Of a DNA stretch of 64,000 bases, positions 29,567 through 40,577 are shown in pieces. The notes beneath the pieces are model-generated. The model made no database searches. It was not told the origin of the DNA and was given only the letters and a program-made list of their open reading frames with translations. Each line of letters opens with the position of its first letter. Position 1 is the first letter of the stretch. The stretch is from Bog-473 sp963828825 (GTDB lineage: Bacteria > Actinomycetota > Acidimicrobiia > Acidimicrobiales > RAAP-2), in the NCBI GenBank assembly GCA_963828825.1, contig CAWHGF010000004.1, forward strand, positions 186,001-250,000, in the 5' to 3' direction. A program made the position numbers and the translations under genes.

Positions 29567-29950
29567 TCACGAGTTCACGACTCCCCTGACGCCATCGGCG
29601 ATGAGGTACAGGCCGACCATCAGGTAGACGACGACCGCAGTCGTCGGGCCCGCTCGCACCACCCGATCCCGCAACGCCTCCAGGTGCTGTTGGGCATCGC
29701 CCGGGCGCCGGGCGAAGTAGAGGAGCGTCAAGCCGACAGTGGCCGTCGAGACGACCGTGAACAGAACCAGCGAGACGCCCCAGCCGATCAGAAAGGCAGC
29801 GGCGTTCACCTTCGCACGGGTCGTCGCCAAAAGCAGGATGAATACCACGATCGTGGCTGGACACAGGCTCGCGAGGAGTCCCAGCAGCACGATTGTGATC
29901 ACCAAGCCCATGGGGTGCCCAGTGTCCCCCAGCTGATTGCTCTGCTCCAT
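29567..29950 (-). CDS. GAP/Sap-like small membrane protein
   Basis: 127 residues with three to four membrane segments. GLVITIVLLGLLASLCPATI and VVFILLLATTRAKVNAAAFL match the start of the GAP (Sap, peptidoglycolipid/sulfolipid addressing) family. The end EALRDRVVRAGPTTAVVVYL resembles the family's C-terminal helix. Full family members have about 220 residues, so the middle appears to be missing, by short-form evolution or by deletion. It may help move lipids across the membrane. It lies 36 bases behind the DMT gene on the same strand, likely one transcript. Confidence 0.65.
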   Translation of the reverse strand: MEQSNQLGDTGHPMGLVITIVLLGLLASLCPATIVVFILLLATTRAKVNAAAFLIGWGVSLVLFTVVSTATVGLTLLYFARRPGDAQQHLEALRDRVVRAGPTTAVVVYLMVGLYLIADGVRGVVNS

Positions 29951-29986
29951 TCAGGTCGTCGGGCAGGGGCTGGTCCCGCCGCCACG

Positions 29987-30874
29987 TCAAGTTGTCGGAG
30001 CGGGAGACGGCATGCCCCCGGCGGTCGTAAGGTTGCTGTCCGGAGGCCCCTCGGCCGAACCCAACAGCACGATGCCGACGATGGCGACCACCAGGCCCAC
30101 GGCCGCCGACGCGACATGGCCGCCGCCGCTTGCCGAGAGCATTTCTCCGTAGACGGCGATCCCCAAGATCACACTGGAGAAGAGTGTCACGGCGTTGCTC
30201 GATGCCATCGCAGGTGCGAGCACGCCGGTTTTGAGCGCCCCCTGCTGGAGGACGAACCCGATGACGGCGGAGACCACAAGGACGTAGACCGACCAGTTGG
30301 CGAGAAGTGACAGCGCTCCATGGCCCAGCTCTGCGACGAAGGTCTTGGTCACGGCGGCCTGGAGCCCGTAGCCGAGACCGGCAGCGCTGCCGAACAGGAG
30401 GGCCTTCGACGCACCCTTCATCCTGGTTCCGAAAGCAGCCAACGCACCGACCAGGACCAACGTGCCGAGGCAGGCCTCCCACCACACGGAAGCACTCGGG
30501 TGGTTCGTGCCTCCGCTCGGGGCACCGGCCCACAAGAAGAACATAATGCCGACCAGCACAGCCAAGGCTCCGAGCCACTCCCTTGGCCCTATGTGCTGTT
30601 TGGTGAGCCAGATCCCCAGCGGGAGCGCGATCACCAGGCTCATCGCAGTCAGGGACTGCACGACGACCAACGGGCCGCGGTCGAGTGCCCCGGCCTGAAG
30701 GATCCACCCGGCAGACTGAGAGATCATTCCGGCCAGCCAGACCGGCTTGTGAAAAATCTCGACCAAGAACCGTGGATCGTCCTCCCCCGACGAGGTCTGC
30801 AGCGTCCCCTTCTGCTGCAGGACCGTGCCGAAGGCGAAGGCCACTGCGGCCAGAGCCGCTAACGTGTACGCCAC
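29987..30874 (-). CDS. DMT-superfamily transporter
   Basis: 295 residues with about nine to ten membrane helices. It starts AYTLAALAAVAFAFGTVLQQ and has two EamA-like halves (AGMISQSAGWILQAGALDRG; SAVIGFVLQQGALKTGVLAP). The duplicated QQxxL and QxGAL segments are typical of the drug/metabolite transporter branch that includes NIPA-like magnesium carriers. Substrate unknown. The GTG start at 30872-30874 follows AGGGGGG. It heads a two-gene transcript with the GAP-like gene. Confidence 0.82.
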   Translation of the reverse strand: MAYTLAALAAVAFAFGTVLQQKGTLQTSSGEDDPRFLVEIFHKPVWLAGMISQSAGWILQAGALDRGPLVVVQSLTAMSLVIALPLGIWLTKQHIGPREWLGALAVLVGIMFFLWAGAPSGGTNHPSASVWWEACLGTLVLVGALAAFGTRMKGASKALLFGSAAGLGYGLQAAVTKTFVAELGHGALSLLANWSVYVLVVSAVIGFVLQQGALKTGVLAPAMASSNAVTLFSSVILGIAVYGEMLSASGGGHVASAAVGLVVAIVGIVLLGSAEGPPDSNLTTAGGMPSPAPTT

Positions 30875-30949
30875 TGTCGCCCCCCTAACCGCGGCCTGTC
30901 GACCGCCTTGAGCCGGACATGAGATCTGGCGTCACCGTCGCCTTAGTTC

Positions 30950-31261
30950 TCAGACGACTGTTGGCTCCTCGACCTGCCCGGGGGGAGGAGTGCCGGTGAC
31001 GGCCTTCCAGCCGATAGCAGTGAGGCGGGCGCTCATCATCTTGGCGATGGCGAGGCCGATGCCGGCTGCAGCCGCCCACAGAAGGGCGTCTGGCCACGAG
31101 AACCCCGGTTTTGTGGGATCGAACGGCGTCACGGGTGATGTGTCCTTCCGGATGGCCCGATAAGTCGCCTTTATGAATTTCCGGGCGAGCAGGCCGCCGA
31201 GCATCCCGGTGGTGGTGGAGACCAGCTTCCACATCCGCTCGCGCCCGATCACGTTGGGCAC
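30950..31261 (-). CDS. DUF4235 membrane protein
   Basis: 103 residues that fit DUF4235: WKLVSTTTGMLGGLLARKFI near the start, then PDALLWAAAAGIGLAIAKMM and LTAIGWKAVTGTPPPGQVE. Two membrane segments, unknown function, common in actinobacterial stress-type gene groups. The frame begins at a GTG (31261); an ATG nine codons later (31234) is an equally good start. Confidence 0.8.
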   Translation of the reverse strand: MPNVIGRERMWKLVSTTTGMLGGLLARKFIKATYRAIRKDTSPVTPFDPTKPGFSWPDALLWAAAAGIGLAIAKMMSARLTAIGWKAVTGTPPPGQVEEPTVV

Positions 31262-31552
31262 CCATTAATGGACACACTCGAACTCTACCTTCGCCCGGCC
31301 TGATTGTCCCCGTACATCTGCCGTTTATGAACTGGCGGGGGGACCTTTCCCGTCAGGACGACCCTCCGACCGGAGCCAGGCTGGAGCGGCACGGTGAAGT
31401 GGTTCCGCTCAACCGTACCGGTCGAGAACGCCGTTCCGGCCAATCGAGGCTGCCGAAGAGTTGGAAACTTCGGGCGCATCATCTATCAAGGCCGACCAAA
31501 GTGCATGATGGAGACGCGCCGAATCGGTACTTCAACCACGATCGGAGAAAAG

Positions 31553-33007
31553 ATGACGGATGTGACGCAACGACCAGACGCCGCGCCTCACGCCGTACCG
31601 CACCTCACTATCGAGGAGCGCGTCAGGCTCGGCAAGGAGGCTCGCACTCGCGCCCCCCGGTCGTCACAGGCAGAATTCAGTCCTGCGACGGACCGTCCAG
31701 ACCCGGTCAGCCTCCTCGAACGACAGGCCGTGACGCGGGTACCGGAACTGCTTCCGATCCGCTACGGACGGATGCTGGTCTCGCCCTTCACTTTCTTCCG
31801 TGGCGCCGCGCTCATCATGGCTTCAGACCTGGCCACCACTCCCCGGTCCGGCTTCAATGTCCAGGTCTGCGGAGATGCCCATCTCTCCAACTTCGGAATG
31901 TTCGCTTCGCCGGAGCGGAAGCTGATGTTCGATGTCAACGACTTCGACGAGACCTTGCCGGGGCCATGGGAATGGGACCTCAAGCGGCTCGCCGCCAGCG
32001 CGGTGATCGCCGCCCGGGACCGCGAGTTCACAAACAACGAGGCGCGTACCGTTGCCCTTGAAGTTGGGAAGAGCTACCGCCGGGAGATGGTCCGCTTGGC
32101 GGGGCTGTCCACCCTGGAGGTCTGGTACTCCCACATTGACGTTGAGGGTCTACTCGCCGAACTCGAGGCGGCAGCCGCCAAGACGGGATCCAGGGCCGAC
32201 AAGCGCATGGCGGCTCGCACCGCCCAGACAGTGACCAAGGCCCGGACTCGGGACAGCCATCAGGCGTTAGGCAAACTCGCCACCGTGGTCGATGGCCGAC
32301 TACGCATCCTGAGTGATCCGCCGCTTGTCGTGCCCGTCGAGGACCTGTTTCCCCAGGAGCTGAGCGACGCGCTCCGCGATTCGTTCCACAAGCTCGTGCG
32401 CGGCTACCGACACAGTCTCCAGTCCGACCGTCGCCACCTCCTCGAGGAGTTCCAGTTCGTACAGATCGCCCGCAAGGTGGTGGGTGTGGGGAGCGTGGGC
32501 ACCCGGGCCTGGATCCTGCTCATGGTGGGCCTCGGCAACGAGGACCCGCTCTTCCTCCAGGCCAAAGAGGCGGAGGCTTCCGTGCTCGAGGAGTTCGTCG
32601 GCAAGAGCGGCTACGCCAACCATGGGGCACGGGTCGTGGCCGGCCAACACCTGATGCAGGCGGCAAGCGATATTTTCCTGGGCCACCAATCGTTTGAAGG
32701 TCCTGATGGCGTGACCCGGGACTTCTACATCCGCCAGCTCCGGGATTGGAAGGGGAGCTTCGAGATCGAAGGGGCCATCCCGCCGGGCCTCACCAAGTAC
32801 GTCAGGGTGTGTGCCCAGGCGCTGGCCCGCGCCCACGCCCGCTCCGGCGATCGCGTCGCTATCGCCAGCTATCTCGGGAACGGACCGACATTCGAGCGGG
32901 CTCTTGCGGAGTTCGCCGACACCTATGCCGATCAGAACGAACGCGACTACGAGGCCCTCCGGCATGCTGCCTCGACCGGCCGGATCTCGGCTGAGCCAGG
33001 TCTGTAG
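31553..33007 (+). CDS. DUF2252 family protein
   Basis: A 484-residue soluble protein of the DUF2252 family, which has a kinase-like (APH-type) core. Motifs are LLPIRYGRMLVSPFTFFRGA, VQVCGDAHLSNFGMFASPER (equivalent of the HGDxHxxN loop), LMFDVNDFDETLPGPWEWDL (metal-binding Asp) and LGNGPTFERALAEFADTYAD. The biochemical role is unknown; it is common in actinobacteria. The ATG at 31553 follows GGAGAAAAG; the frame is open 53 codons further upstream without coding character. Intact, unlike most genes of this island. Confidence 0.88.
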   Translation: MTDVTQRPDAAPHAVPHLTIEERVRLGKEARTRAPRSSQAEFSPATDRPDPVSLLERQAVTRVPELLPIRYGRMLVSPFTFFRGAALIMASDLATTPRSGFNVQVCGDAHLSNFGMFASPERKLMFDVNDFDETLPGPWEWDLKRLAASAVIAARDREFTNNEARTVALEVGKSYRREMVRLAGLSTLEVWYSHIDVEGLLAELEAAAAKTGSRADKRMAARTAQTVTKARTRDSHQALGKLATVVDGRLRILSDPPLVVPVEDLFPQELSDALRDSFHKLVRGYRHSLQSDRRHLLEEFQFVQIARKVVGVGSVGTRAWILLMVGLGNEDPLFLQAKEAEASVLEEFVGKSGYANHGARVVAGQHLMQAASDIFLGHQSFEGPDGVTRDFYIRQLRDWKGSFEIEGAIPPGLTKYVRVCAQALARAHARSGDRVAIASYLGNGPTFERALAEFADTYADQNERDYEALRHAASTGRISAEPGL

Positions 33008-33124
33008 CTCAATGGCAAAGCGACTGTTCCGGACCCATCTGAATCCCATGCACTGATTTGAAATAACCCTCTCGGTGCGCTGTCTTCGCCCGCGGAGCGG
33101 CTGTTCACCGGGGTCGGCCGCGTG

Positions 33125-34811
33125 TCACCTCTCCCCCACTGCCGCGATGGCCGCCTCGAGCGTCGGGTAGAACCGATCACGATCGAGCGTCTCGAACAGG
33201 CCGTACCGAGACACCAGATCTTGGAGTCGGCTGCGCATCTCCACGAACGCCATGTGGATGCCCGAGGCGTTGAGCTCCCGGTCCAGTTGCTCGAGCATCC
33301 TGGCTGCCGATACGTCGACGTCGGTCATCGCCTGGCACTGGACGACGACCCATGACGGGTGGCGTTCGGCGACGACGTGGCGGATCTGGGCCCGGAAGGC
33401 TGAGGCGTTTGCGAAGAACAGCGGGGCCTCCCAGCGGTAGACGACGATCCCAGAGACCTGGCGCGCATCGGGGTACCGCTCGACGTTGTGCCATCCACCC
33501 AGCTCCTCCACCTCGCCGAGGACGGCGCCGTGGGGTTGCCAGCTTCGGCGGAAGAACAGGAGTACCGCGAGAACAATGGCGATGACGATCCCCGGCAGGA
33601 CGCCGAAGCACGATCACGCCCAGGCTGGCGACCACGGAGAGGACCAGGGCGCTCTTTCGAACCCGGTAGTAGCGGACCAAGGCCCCGAGGTCGAGCAGGG
33701 ACAATGCGGCCGCGATCAACACCGCGGCCAGGGCCGACTGCGGGAGGTCGGCCAGCAGGGAGTTGAAGAACAGCAACAACGCGACGACGATGCCGGCGCC
33801 GACCAACGACGCCAGCTGAGACTTCGCCCCTGCCTGCTCGACGACCGCCGTGCGCGACCCGCTGGTCGACACCGCGAAGCCCTGGAGCAGGCCCGCCGCG
33901 AGGTTGGCCGCGCCGATACCGATCATCTCCTGGTTGGGATCCACCTCCTCACCCCGGCGGGCCCCGAAGCTCGAGGACGTGGCGATCGTGTCGGCCAGCG
34001 AGACCAGCGTGATGCCCACGGCGGCGACCGTCAGGGGTCCGACATCAGCCCACTTCGTCCAGGGGACCGAAGGCCTCGGCACCCCTCGGGGAAGCGTCCC
34101 CACGGTCGAGACCCCGTGCGCGTGCAGGTCGAAGATGGCGGAGACGACGGTGGCCGCCACGATACCCACGAGGACCGCAGGGACGACCTTGGTGAATCGG
34201 GACAGCACCAACAAGATGACCAATACCCCTAGCCCGACCACCAGCGCCGCCCCGACGGTGCCGTCGAGCCCGAGTGCGAAGGCCTTGAGCTCGGGACCAA
34301 AGCCCTCGGCGTCGGTCGAGAACCCGAAGAGCTTGGGCAACTGGCCCACGATGATGATGAGGGCGAGACCGTTCATGTAGCCGACCTGCACCTCACTCGA
34401 GAGCAGATCAGCGACGAACCCGAGCTTCCCGATCCCCAGTCCGATTTCGATGACGGCAACGATGATCGCGAGCATCCCGGCCAGCGCGATCGCTCGATGG
34501 ACGTCTCCGCCCGCCGCCAGCAATGGCAAGAGGGCGGCGAAGATCAGGGGCGAGATGGACGAGTCCGGGCCGAGGACGAGGATCTTCGACGGACCGAAGA
34601 CCGCGTAGCCGACGAGGCACCCGATGGACGTGTAGAGGCCGGTCACGGGCGGAAGCCCGGCCAGCTCCGCGTAGGCCAATCCCTGCGGCACCAAGATGGC
34701 GGCAAGCACGACGCCGGCGACGACGTCGGAGCGGGTCCACTTCCGGTCGTAGGTCCGAACGGCCCTGAGACCCGGTATCCACCTGGTTATCCCCGAAGGT
34801 CCTTCGTCCAC
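33125..34811 (-). pseudogene. SulP-family anion transporter with STAS domain, frameshifted
   Basis: Together the two frames encode a complete ~560-residue SulP carrier. The membrane part has ILVPQGLAYAELAGLPPVTG, YTSIGCLVGYAVFGPSKILV and TSGSRTAVVEQAGAKSQLAS. A shift near 33600 separates it from VLPGIVIAIVLAVLLFFRRS and the STAS domain GIVVYRWEAPLFFANASAFR and VVVQCQAMTDVDVSAARMLE. It would move sulfate, bicarbonate or similar anions. GTG start at 34809-34811. The insertion looks like one extra base within CTTCGGCGT. Confidence 0.85.
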
Positions 34812-35002
34812 CGGTCCCCGTTTTCCTCGTGACCTTCGGCCGTCACGCCGTTCGTCCCGAACCTACAATGCGCTCAAGGACAAGACCAGGGAACGGTGCA
34901 CGTTGATGTCCACATCCCAGCGGCACCGGAGGCTTCGTCGTCCCCGTGATACGAGCACGACAGGGCCTGGAGATACACATCTGGAGCGGAGGGGGCGCCC
35001 GC

Positions 35003-36363
35003 GTGGCTGAGTCGAGTCGCACCTCTCCGGCTCGAGCCCGAGTTCTCGCAGTCATCTCGCTCGTCGCGGTCTTGCTCCTCGCTGTCGCGGTGATCGGCTT
35101 CCTGGTCCGCAATGGCGTGTACGTCGCGCTCGGTGCGGCCGGGTTCGCCCTCGGCATCGCCGGAGGGTGGTGGGCCATCTCGAAGCGGCCTCCGCGCCGC
35201 TGGTACGGGATCGTCGGGGCGGTCCTGGGCGCAGCCCTCCTGATCGCCGCCTTGTTGGGGGCTGGGGCCGAGGACTGGGAGTCCTTCGTCCGAGCGCTCA
35301 TCTGCCTTGCACTCCTCGCGACAGCCGTTCTGGCAGCGCGAGCGGCCCTGGCTGCCAGCCTCCGGACCACCGCCGCCAGTCGGGTGCACCGCGTGAGACG
35401 GCCCTTGTACCCGGTCCTGTTGTGCAACCCGTGGTCGGGTGGCGGCAAGGTCGAGAAGTTCGGATTGGTGGAGCTGGCAACTTCGCTCGGGGTCCAGACC
35501 GTGATGCTCGACCACGGGCTCGACCTTGCCGAGCTGGCTCGAGACGCCATCGCCCGGGGCGCCGACTGCCTCGGGATGGCCGGTGGAGACGGCTCACAGG
35601 CACTGGTGGCCTCCATCGCCGTGGAGCACGATCTTCCCTTCGTCTGCGTGGCCGCGGGGACGCGAAACCACTTCGCCCTCGACCTCGGGCTGGACCGCGC
35701 GCAACCCCCGCCAGAGCGTGTACGCCTTCCGCGATGCCATCGAACGCCGACGTCGACTACGCGACGGTGAACGATCGGTTCTTCGTCAACAACGTCTCCC
35801 TCGGCGTCTACGCCACCATCGTCCAGCAAGAGGGCTATCGAGAGGCCAAGGCGGCCACGACGCGGCGGCTGCTCCCCGAGCTGCTGGGCGAGACCACAGA
35901 GCCCTTCGATCTGTCATTCGTGACGCCCGACGGCACCGAGGTCGACGGGTCCTTTCTCGTCATGGTGTCGAATGACCCCTACGTCCTCGCCGCGTCGCCC
36001 AGCACGTCCCAGCGCCTCCGACTCGACACGGGGCGCCTCGGCGTGTTTGCCGTGACGGCAACGACGGGCGCACAGGCGGCCGAGGTCGTCACTCTCGCCC
36101 TGGCCGGCCAAGGAGCGCGTAGCGGCCACGCCTTCGAGTTCAGCTGTGAGCAGTTCGAGATCAGGTCCCGCTCGGGCACGGCGTACGCCGGCGTCGATGG
36201 TGAGGCCCTCGAACTTGAGACGCCGATGACCTTTCGCAGCCACCCCCAGGGCCTGCGCATGCTCGTCCCCGAAGGCAACATCGAGATCGCGCTGAGGCGT
36301 CAGTCCCGCGGCGTGCATGTGCGCGATCTCGTCCTTCTGGCGAAGGGCGCGCAGCCCGGCTAG
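35003..36363 (+). pseudogene. diacylglycerol kinase-type lipid kinase, two frameshifts
   Basis: The N-terminal part has three to four membrane segments (VISLVAVLLLAVAVIGFLV; GIVGAVLGAALLIAALLGAG). The catalytic domain has YPVLLCNPWSGGGKVEKF, CLGMAGGDGSQALVASIAVE and FVCVAAGTRNHFALDLGLDR. Between about 35700 and 35745 two one-base shifts occur (ARNPRQSVYAFRDAIERR lies in the middle frame). Then VDYATVNDRFFVNNVSLGVY and the second DAGK domain to GVHVRDLVLLAKG follow. The GTG at 35003 is preceded by GGAGGGGG. It would phosphorylate a lipid such as diacylglycerol. Confidence 0.82.
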
Positions 36364-36383
36364 TTGCGGTCTCAGATTCCGGG

Positions 36384-37161
36384 TCAGAACCGCGACGGCA
36401 CCTCGTGTGGGTGTGTGGTGGGGCTCTCGGTAGTCGCCCTTCTTCTGGCGGCCCGGCAGGACGACGTGCGTCTCCTTCTCGCGCTCGTAAGGGACCAGGT
36501 CGAGGATGTGGCTGATGATGTTGAGGCGGGCTCGGCGCTTGTCGTCAGAGTTGGCCACGTACCAAGGCGCCGTCTCGGTGTCAGTGGCGGCGAACATGGC
36601 GTCGCGTGCCCTGGAGTAGTCGTACCAGCGGCCATAGGAGTCAAGATCCATCTGAGAGAGCTTCCAGGTCTTGCGGCCGTCGTCGATGCGGGCAGTCAGG
36701 CGGCGGGTCTGCTCGTCTTGGCTGACCTCGAGCCAGTACTTGAGCAGGATCACCCCCGAGTCGACGATGGCCTGCTCGACGAAGGGAACGAGCTCGAGAA
36801 ACCGAGCCGACTCCTCGGGGGTGCAAAACCCCATGACCGGCTCGACCCCGGCGCGGTTGTACCAGCTTCGATCGAAGATCACGACCTCACCGCCGGCGGG
36901 CAGATGGGGGATGTAGCGCTGGATGTACATCTGCGAGCGCTCGCGCTCGTTTGGGGCAGGCAGTGCCACGACCCGGAAGACCCGGGGGCTGACCCGCTCG
37001 GTGAGCCGCTTGATGACGCCGCCCTTTCCCGCGGTGTCGCGGCCCTCGAACACGATGCACACCTTGGCGTGCTCTTCGACGACCCAGCGCTGCATCTGCA
37101 CGAGTTCGACCTGCAGGCGCCGGAGCTCCTCCTCGTACTCCTTGCGTCGCATCTTGGTCAC
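36384..37161 (-). CDS. ppk2: polyphosphate kinase 2 (PPK2)
   Basis: About 258 residues. KMRRKEYEEELRRLQVELVQ leads to the Walker A VCIVFEGRDTAGKGGVIKRL, Walker B VVIFDRSWYNRAGVEPVMGF and the lid KTWKLSQMDLDSYGRWYDYS. PPK2 uses polyphosphate to phosphorylate nucleotides. The GTG at 37161 has GGAG six bases upstream. Near 36410 a shift is likely: the family end (HEVPSRF stop at 36384) is in the next frame, while the present frame runs on for about 155 non-homologous codons to 35914 over the opposite-strand kinase gene. The catalytic core is intact, so it might still function. Confidence 0.85.
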
Positions 37162-37195
37162 TGGCTCTCCGCTCTCTCGCATTACGACGGCCGCC

Positions 37196-39956
37196 TCACG
37201 TGCGTGCACCGCTGGGGATCGTTTCAAGGGCGGGCGAAGACGTGCTTTCGTAGTGTCGAGCCAAGAGCTTGCCCAACTCCCAGATGATGAAGAGGCCGAC
37301 GGCGGGAACCAGCGCCCAGCCGAACTCGCGCACGTTGAGGTCGGTCGTGTCGAGCAAGCGCCGCAAGGCATCCATCTGTGTGATCAAGACGGCCAGGATG
37401 ACCTCGATGATCAGGGCCCGGTTCATCTGCTTGGAGTCGAAGGTGGCGGTGGTGAGGATGGTGCCGGTCTCCGAACGGCACTCGAGGGCCGCCACGACGA
37501 GACAGAAGGCGAAGGTCGTGAACGCGATCGAGTTGCCGACGGCCTCGGAGTGGAAGTGCTTGGTCCCGAGCTCGATCATCGTGAGCAGACCGACCGTGAT
37601 CACCAGGCCGGCTGCCCCGACGGTGACCATCATTCGAGGGGTGAGGACGGACTCGCCCTCTGGGTTTGGGGACGCGGTCCATGAGCCCAGGGGTCTCAAG
37701 GTCGAACCCGAGGGCGAAACCGAAGGCGGCGTTCACGAAGAAGTGGATCCACAGCACCTGGGCCGGGTTGAAGGGCGCTCCCGCGGCGATGTTGAAGAGC
37801 GAGGCTCCCAGGAACGTGAGGACGAAGACGACAAGGAGGACGAGCACGAAGCGGATGTACTTGGTGAGGTTGTCGAAGATCTTGCGGCCCTGCTCGACCG
37901 CATAGACGATGGTGGCGAAGTTGTCGTCGGAGAGGATCATCCGCGCGGCGTTCTTGGCCACCTCGGTGCCGCTGCCCATGGCGATGCCGATGTCGGCCGC
38001 CTTGATGGCCGGGGCGTCGTTGACGCCGTCGCCGGTCATGGCCACGACCTCCCCCTTCGCCTTGAGGGTCTCGACGAGCAGCACCTTGTGCTCGGGCGCG
38101 ACCCGGCCCGACGACACCGATGTCGTCGATTCGGGCCAGGCGCTCGGTCTCGGACATGGCGGCGAAGTCCGCCCCCAAGATGGCCTCGCCACCGATCCCG
38201 ACCTGCTCGGCGATGGCGGCCCCGGTGGTGACGTCGTCGCCGGTGATCATCCGGACCCGGATGTGGGCCGCCTGGGCCTCGGCCACTGCCGCCTTGGACT
38301 CGGCCCGGGGCGGGTCGACCATCCCGACCAGGGCGGTCATCTGGAGCTCTTGGACGTGGGCCAGCAAGTCACCTTCGGGGTCGAACCCGACGAGGTCGAG
38401 GTCACGCTGGGCGGCAGCCATCACCCGCTGGCCGGCCCCGGCCATGCGCTCGACGTTGGCCTGCGCCCGGGCGGCAAGGTCTTCATCCCATGGGATCACC
38501 GCGCCCGCCGAGAGCGCAGTGGCGGCCCGCTCCATCACGGCGGGCGCTGCTCCCTTGACGAAACAGCGCACGACGGAGCGGCCATCGACGTTGACCTGGT
38601 GAAAGGTGGCCATCAGCTTGTAGGTCGGGTCGAAAGGCAGCGTGGCCAAGCGAGGCAGCGCCTCGCGGGTGCCCTCGATGTCGACCCCGGCCTTGTGGCC
38701 GAGCACGAGCAGCGCACCTTCGGTCGGGTCTCCGACCACCTCGCCCTCGACCAGCGTGGCGTCGTTGGCGATGAGGAAGGGCACGATGGCGTCTTCGATC
38801 GTGTCGGTCTTTCCGGCCACATGCTCCACATGGCCCTCGAGGCTGTACCCCGACCCGGTGATGGTGTAGCGGTCGGTCGGGTCGAGCACCTCGACGGCCG
38901 TCATCTGGTTCAAGGTCAGCGTGCCGGTCTTGTCCGAGTTGATGGCCGAGGTGAACCCGAGCGTCTCGACCGCAGGGAGCTCTTTGACCAGTGCGTTTCG
39001 TTTGGCGAGCTCGACGCTGCCGAGCGACAAGATGACCTGGGTCACGGTCGGCAGCGCCTCCGGGATCGCTGCGATGGCGAGCGAGACAGCAGCGACGAAG
39101 AGCACATCCCATGCCTCGTTGCGGGCCCGCCCCAAGATGAACATCACCACCATGGTCAAGCCGGCGGCAGCCACGATCCACAGCGTGAGGGTGTTCAGCT
39201 CCTTGGTGAGCGGGGACTGCTCGGCCTCGGTGGCCGAGAGCATCCCCGAGATCTTCCCCATCTCGGATTCGGCCGCGGTCGCCGTGACGATCATCACGCC
39301 GCTGCCGTGCGTGACCGGGGTGTTCATGAAGGCCATGTTCACCTGGTCGCCCGGTGCGAGAGCACTCCCAGAGAGCGTCGAGGCCTCCTTTTGCGCCGGG
39401 ACGCTCTCACCGGTGAGAGCGGACTCGTCGATCTGCAGTGCGGTCGCCGCAATGATGCGCCCGTCGGCGGGGACCTCGTCGCCGGCGGCCAGGAGGATGA
39501 CATCACCGACGACGACCTCTTCGGCGGGGATCTCGAGTTCGGTCCCACCTCGGCGCACACGGGCCGTGATCTTCATCATCGACTTGAGCGCGTTCATGGC
39601 ACTCTCCGCTTTGCCCTCCTGGCGCAACCCACGACCGCGTTGAGGAGGGTCAGCGCAAGGAGCAAGATGGCGGTGTTCCACTCGCCGACGGCGGCGGACA
39701 CGATTGCCGCGCCGATCAGGATCAGCTGCATGTACGTGCGGTACTGGTCGATGAAGCGCAGCCACCCTGGCTTGGCCTTCTCCTCGGGCAGCGCGTTGGG
39801 CCCGTGTGCGCTGAGCAACGCAGCCGCCCGCTCGGTGCTATGCCCGACTTCGGGGTCCACTCCGAGCGCCGATGCCACCTCGGCGCCGCCGAGCGCGTAC
39901 CAGAGCACCGCCCTCTCCCCCGAGCTCGCGCTCTGACCCGAGGCGACCTGCGTCAT
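37196..39956 (-). pseudogene. P2-type cation-transporting ATPase, three frameshifts
   Basis: About 920 codons over four frame segments. ATG 39956 leads MTQVASGQSASSGERAVLWY and FIDQYRTYMQLILIGAAIVS. After a shift near 39620 come the actuator domain (ALTGESVPAQKEAST), helix 4 (SLAIAAIPEALPTVTQVILS), the phosphorylation site (INSDKTGTLTLNQM) and the nucleotide domain (FVKGAAPAVMERAA). After 38110 comes VVAMTGDGVNDAPAIKAADI. After 37670 the C-terminal helices follow to 37196. Ion specificity (Ca2+, Mg2+ or Na+/K+ branch) is not decided; PEALP is a variant of PEGLP. Otherwise all catalytic motifs are present. Confidence 0.88.
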
Positions 39957-39990
39957 GACCCGAGCCTGGCCATCGGAGGCATGAGGGGAC

Positions 39991-40523
39991 CTACGATTTC
40001 TGCGCCTCCGCGGCGTCGGCTTCGAGCTCCTTCTGGTCGGCCTTGAGTTGCTTCTCCTCGATCTTGCGCGCCCGCTTCATGGCCGAGCGGACCTTGGCAT
40101 CCATGTCCGAGACCGCAACGACGACAGGCCGGCTTCACCTTCGTCGAGGGACTCGCCCAGGTCTTTGAGGTCGCCACGGCTCATGCCCGCCGCCGCGTGC
40201 CCCGCCAGCGACCCGAGAAGCGCACCTCCGCCGGTGGTGCCAAGCAGGAGGCCTCCGCCGATGGCGGCGGCCGGGAAGAGGACGATCACCAGCCCCGTGG
40301 CGAGGCCGACGCCGCCGCCGAGCACGCCTCCGGCGCGCGTCGGCGTCTCGTGCTTCTTGACGATCTTGACCTTGCCCTTGTGGTCGCGTTCGATGACGGC
40401 CGCGTCGTAGGCATCGATCAGGTTGGCTTCGGTGTGAAGCTCCTTGATCAGCTCGTAGTCCGCCAGGGCGTCGGCGGCATCGCCGTAGACGCCGCAGTAC
40501 ACAAAGAGGGTATCGATGGCCAT
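39991..40523 (-). pseudogene. DUF1269 membrane protein, frameshifted
   Basis: The start MAIDTLFVYCGVYGDAADAL, DAYDAAVIERDHKGKVKIVK and the glycine-rich hairpin GGVLGGGVGLATGLVIVLFP are typical of DUF1269. Near 40125 the frame shifts, and the natural end VVAVSDMDAKVRSAMKRARK, EEKQLKADQKELEADAAEAQ lies in the next frame, stopping at 39991. Function unknown; members accompany stress proteins in actinobacteria. It precedes the P-type ATPase by 35 bases. Confidence 0.82.
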
Positions 40524-40577
40524 GTTTGCGCTCCTTATCCAGATCGAGTGCGTTCAGAGTCAGTTGCGATGCTGAAG

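Noticed and set aside
33001..33055. tRNA-like stretch (TGTAGCTCAATGGCAAAGC ... TTCCGGA ... GAATCCCATG) after the DUF2252 gene
   Set aside because: The D-arm and a possible CCG anticodon loop are suggestive, but the acceptor, anticodon and T stems do not pair and the length is too short. At best a decayed tRNA fragment.
35914..36383. C-terminal extension of PPK2 by about 155 residues
   Set aside because: The extension overlaps the conserved opposite-strand lipid kinase and has no family match, while the normal PPK2 end lies in the adjacent frame; it is a frameshift artefact.
37909..39936. 675-codon open frame opposite the P-type ATPase, and similar long antisense frames (for example 3807-4943, 21399-22433)
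   Set aside because: They are high-GC shadows of strongly coding opposite strands, with Gly/Arg/His-rich, non-protein-like translations.
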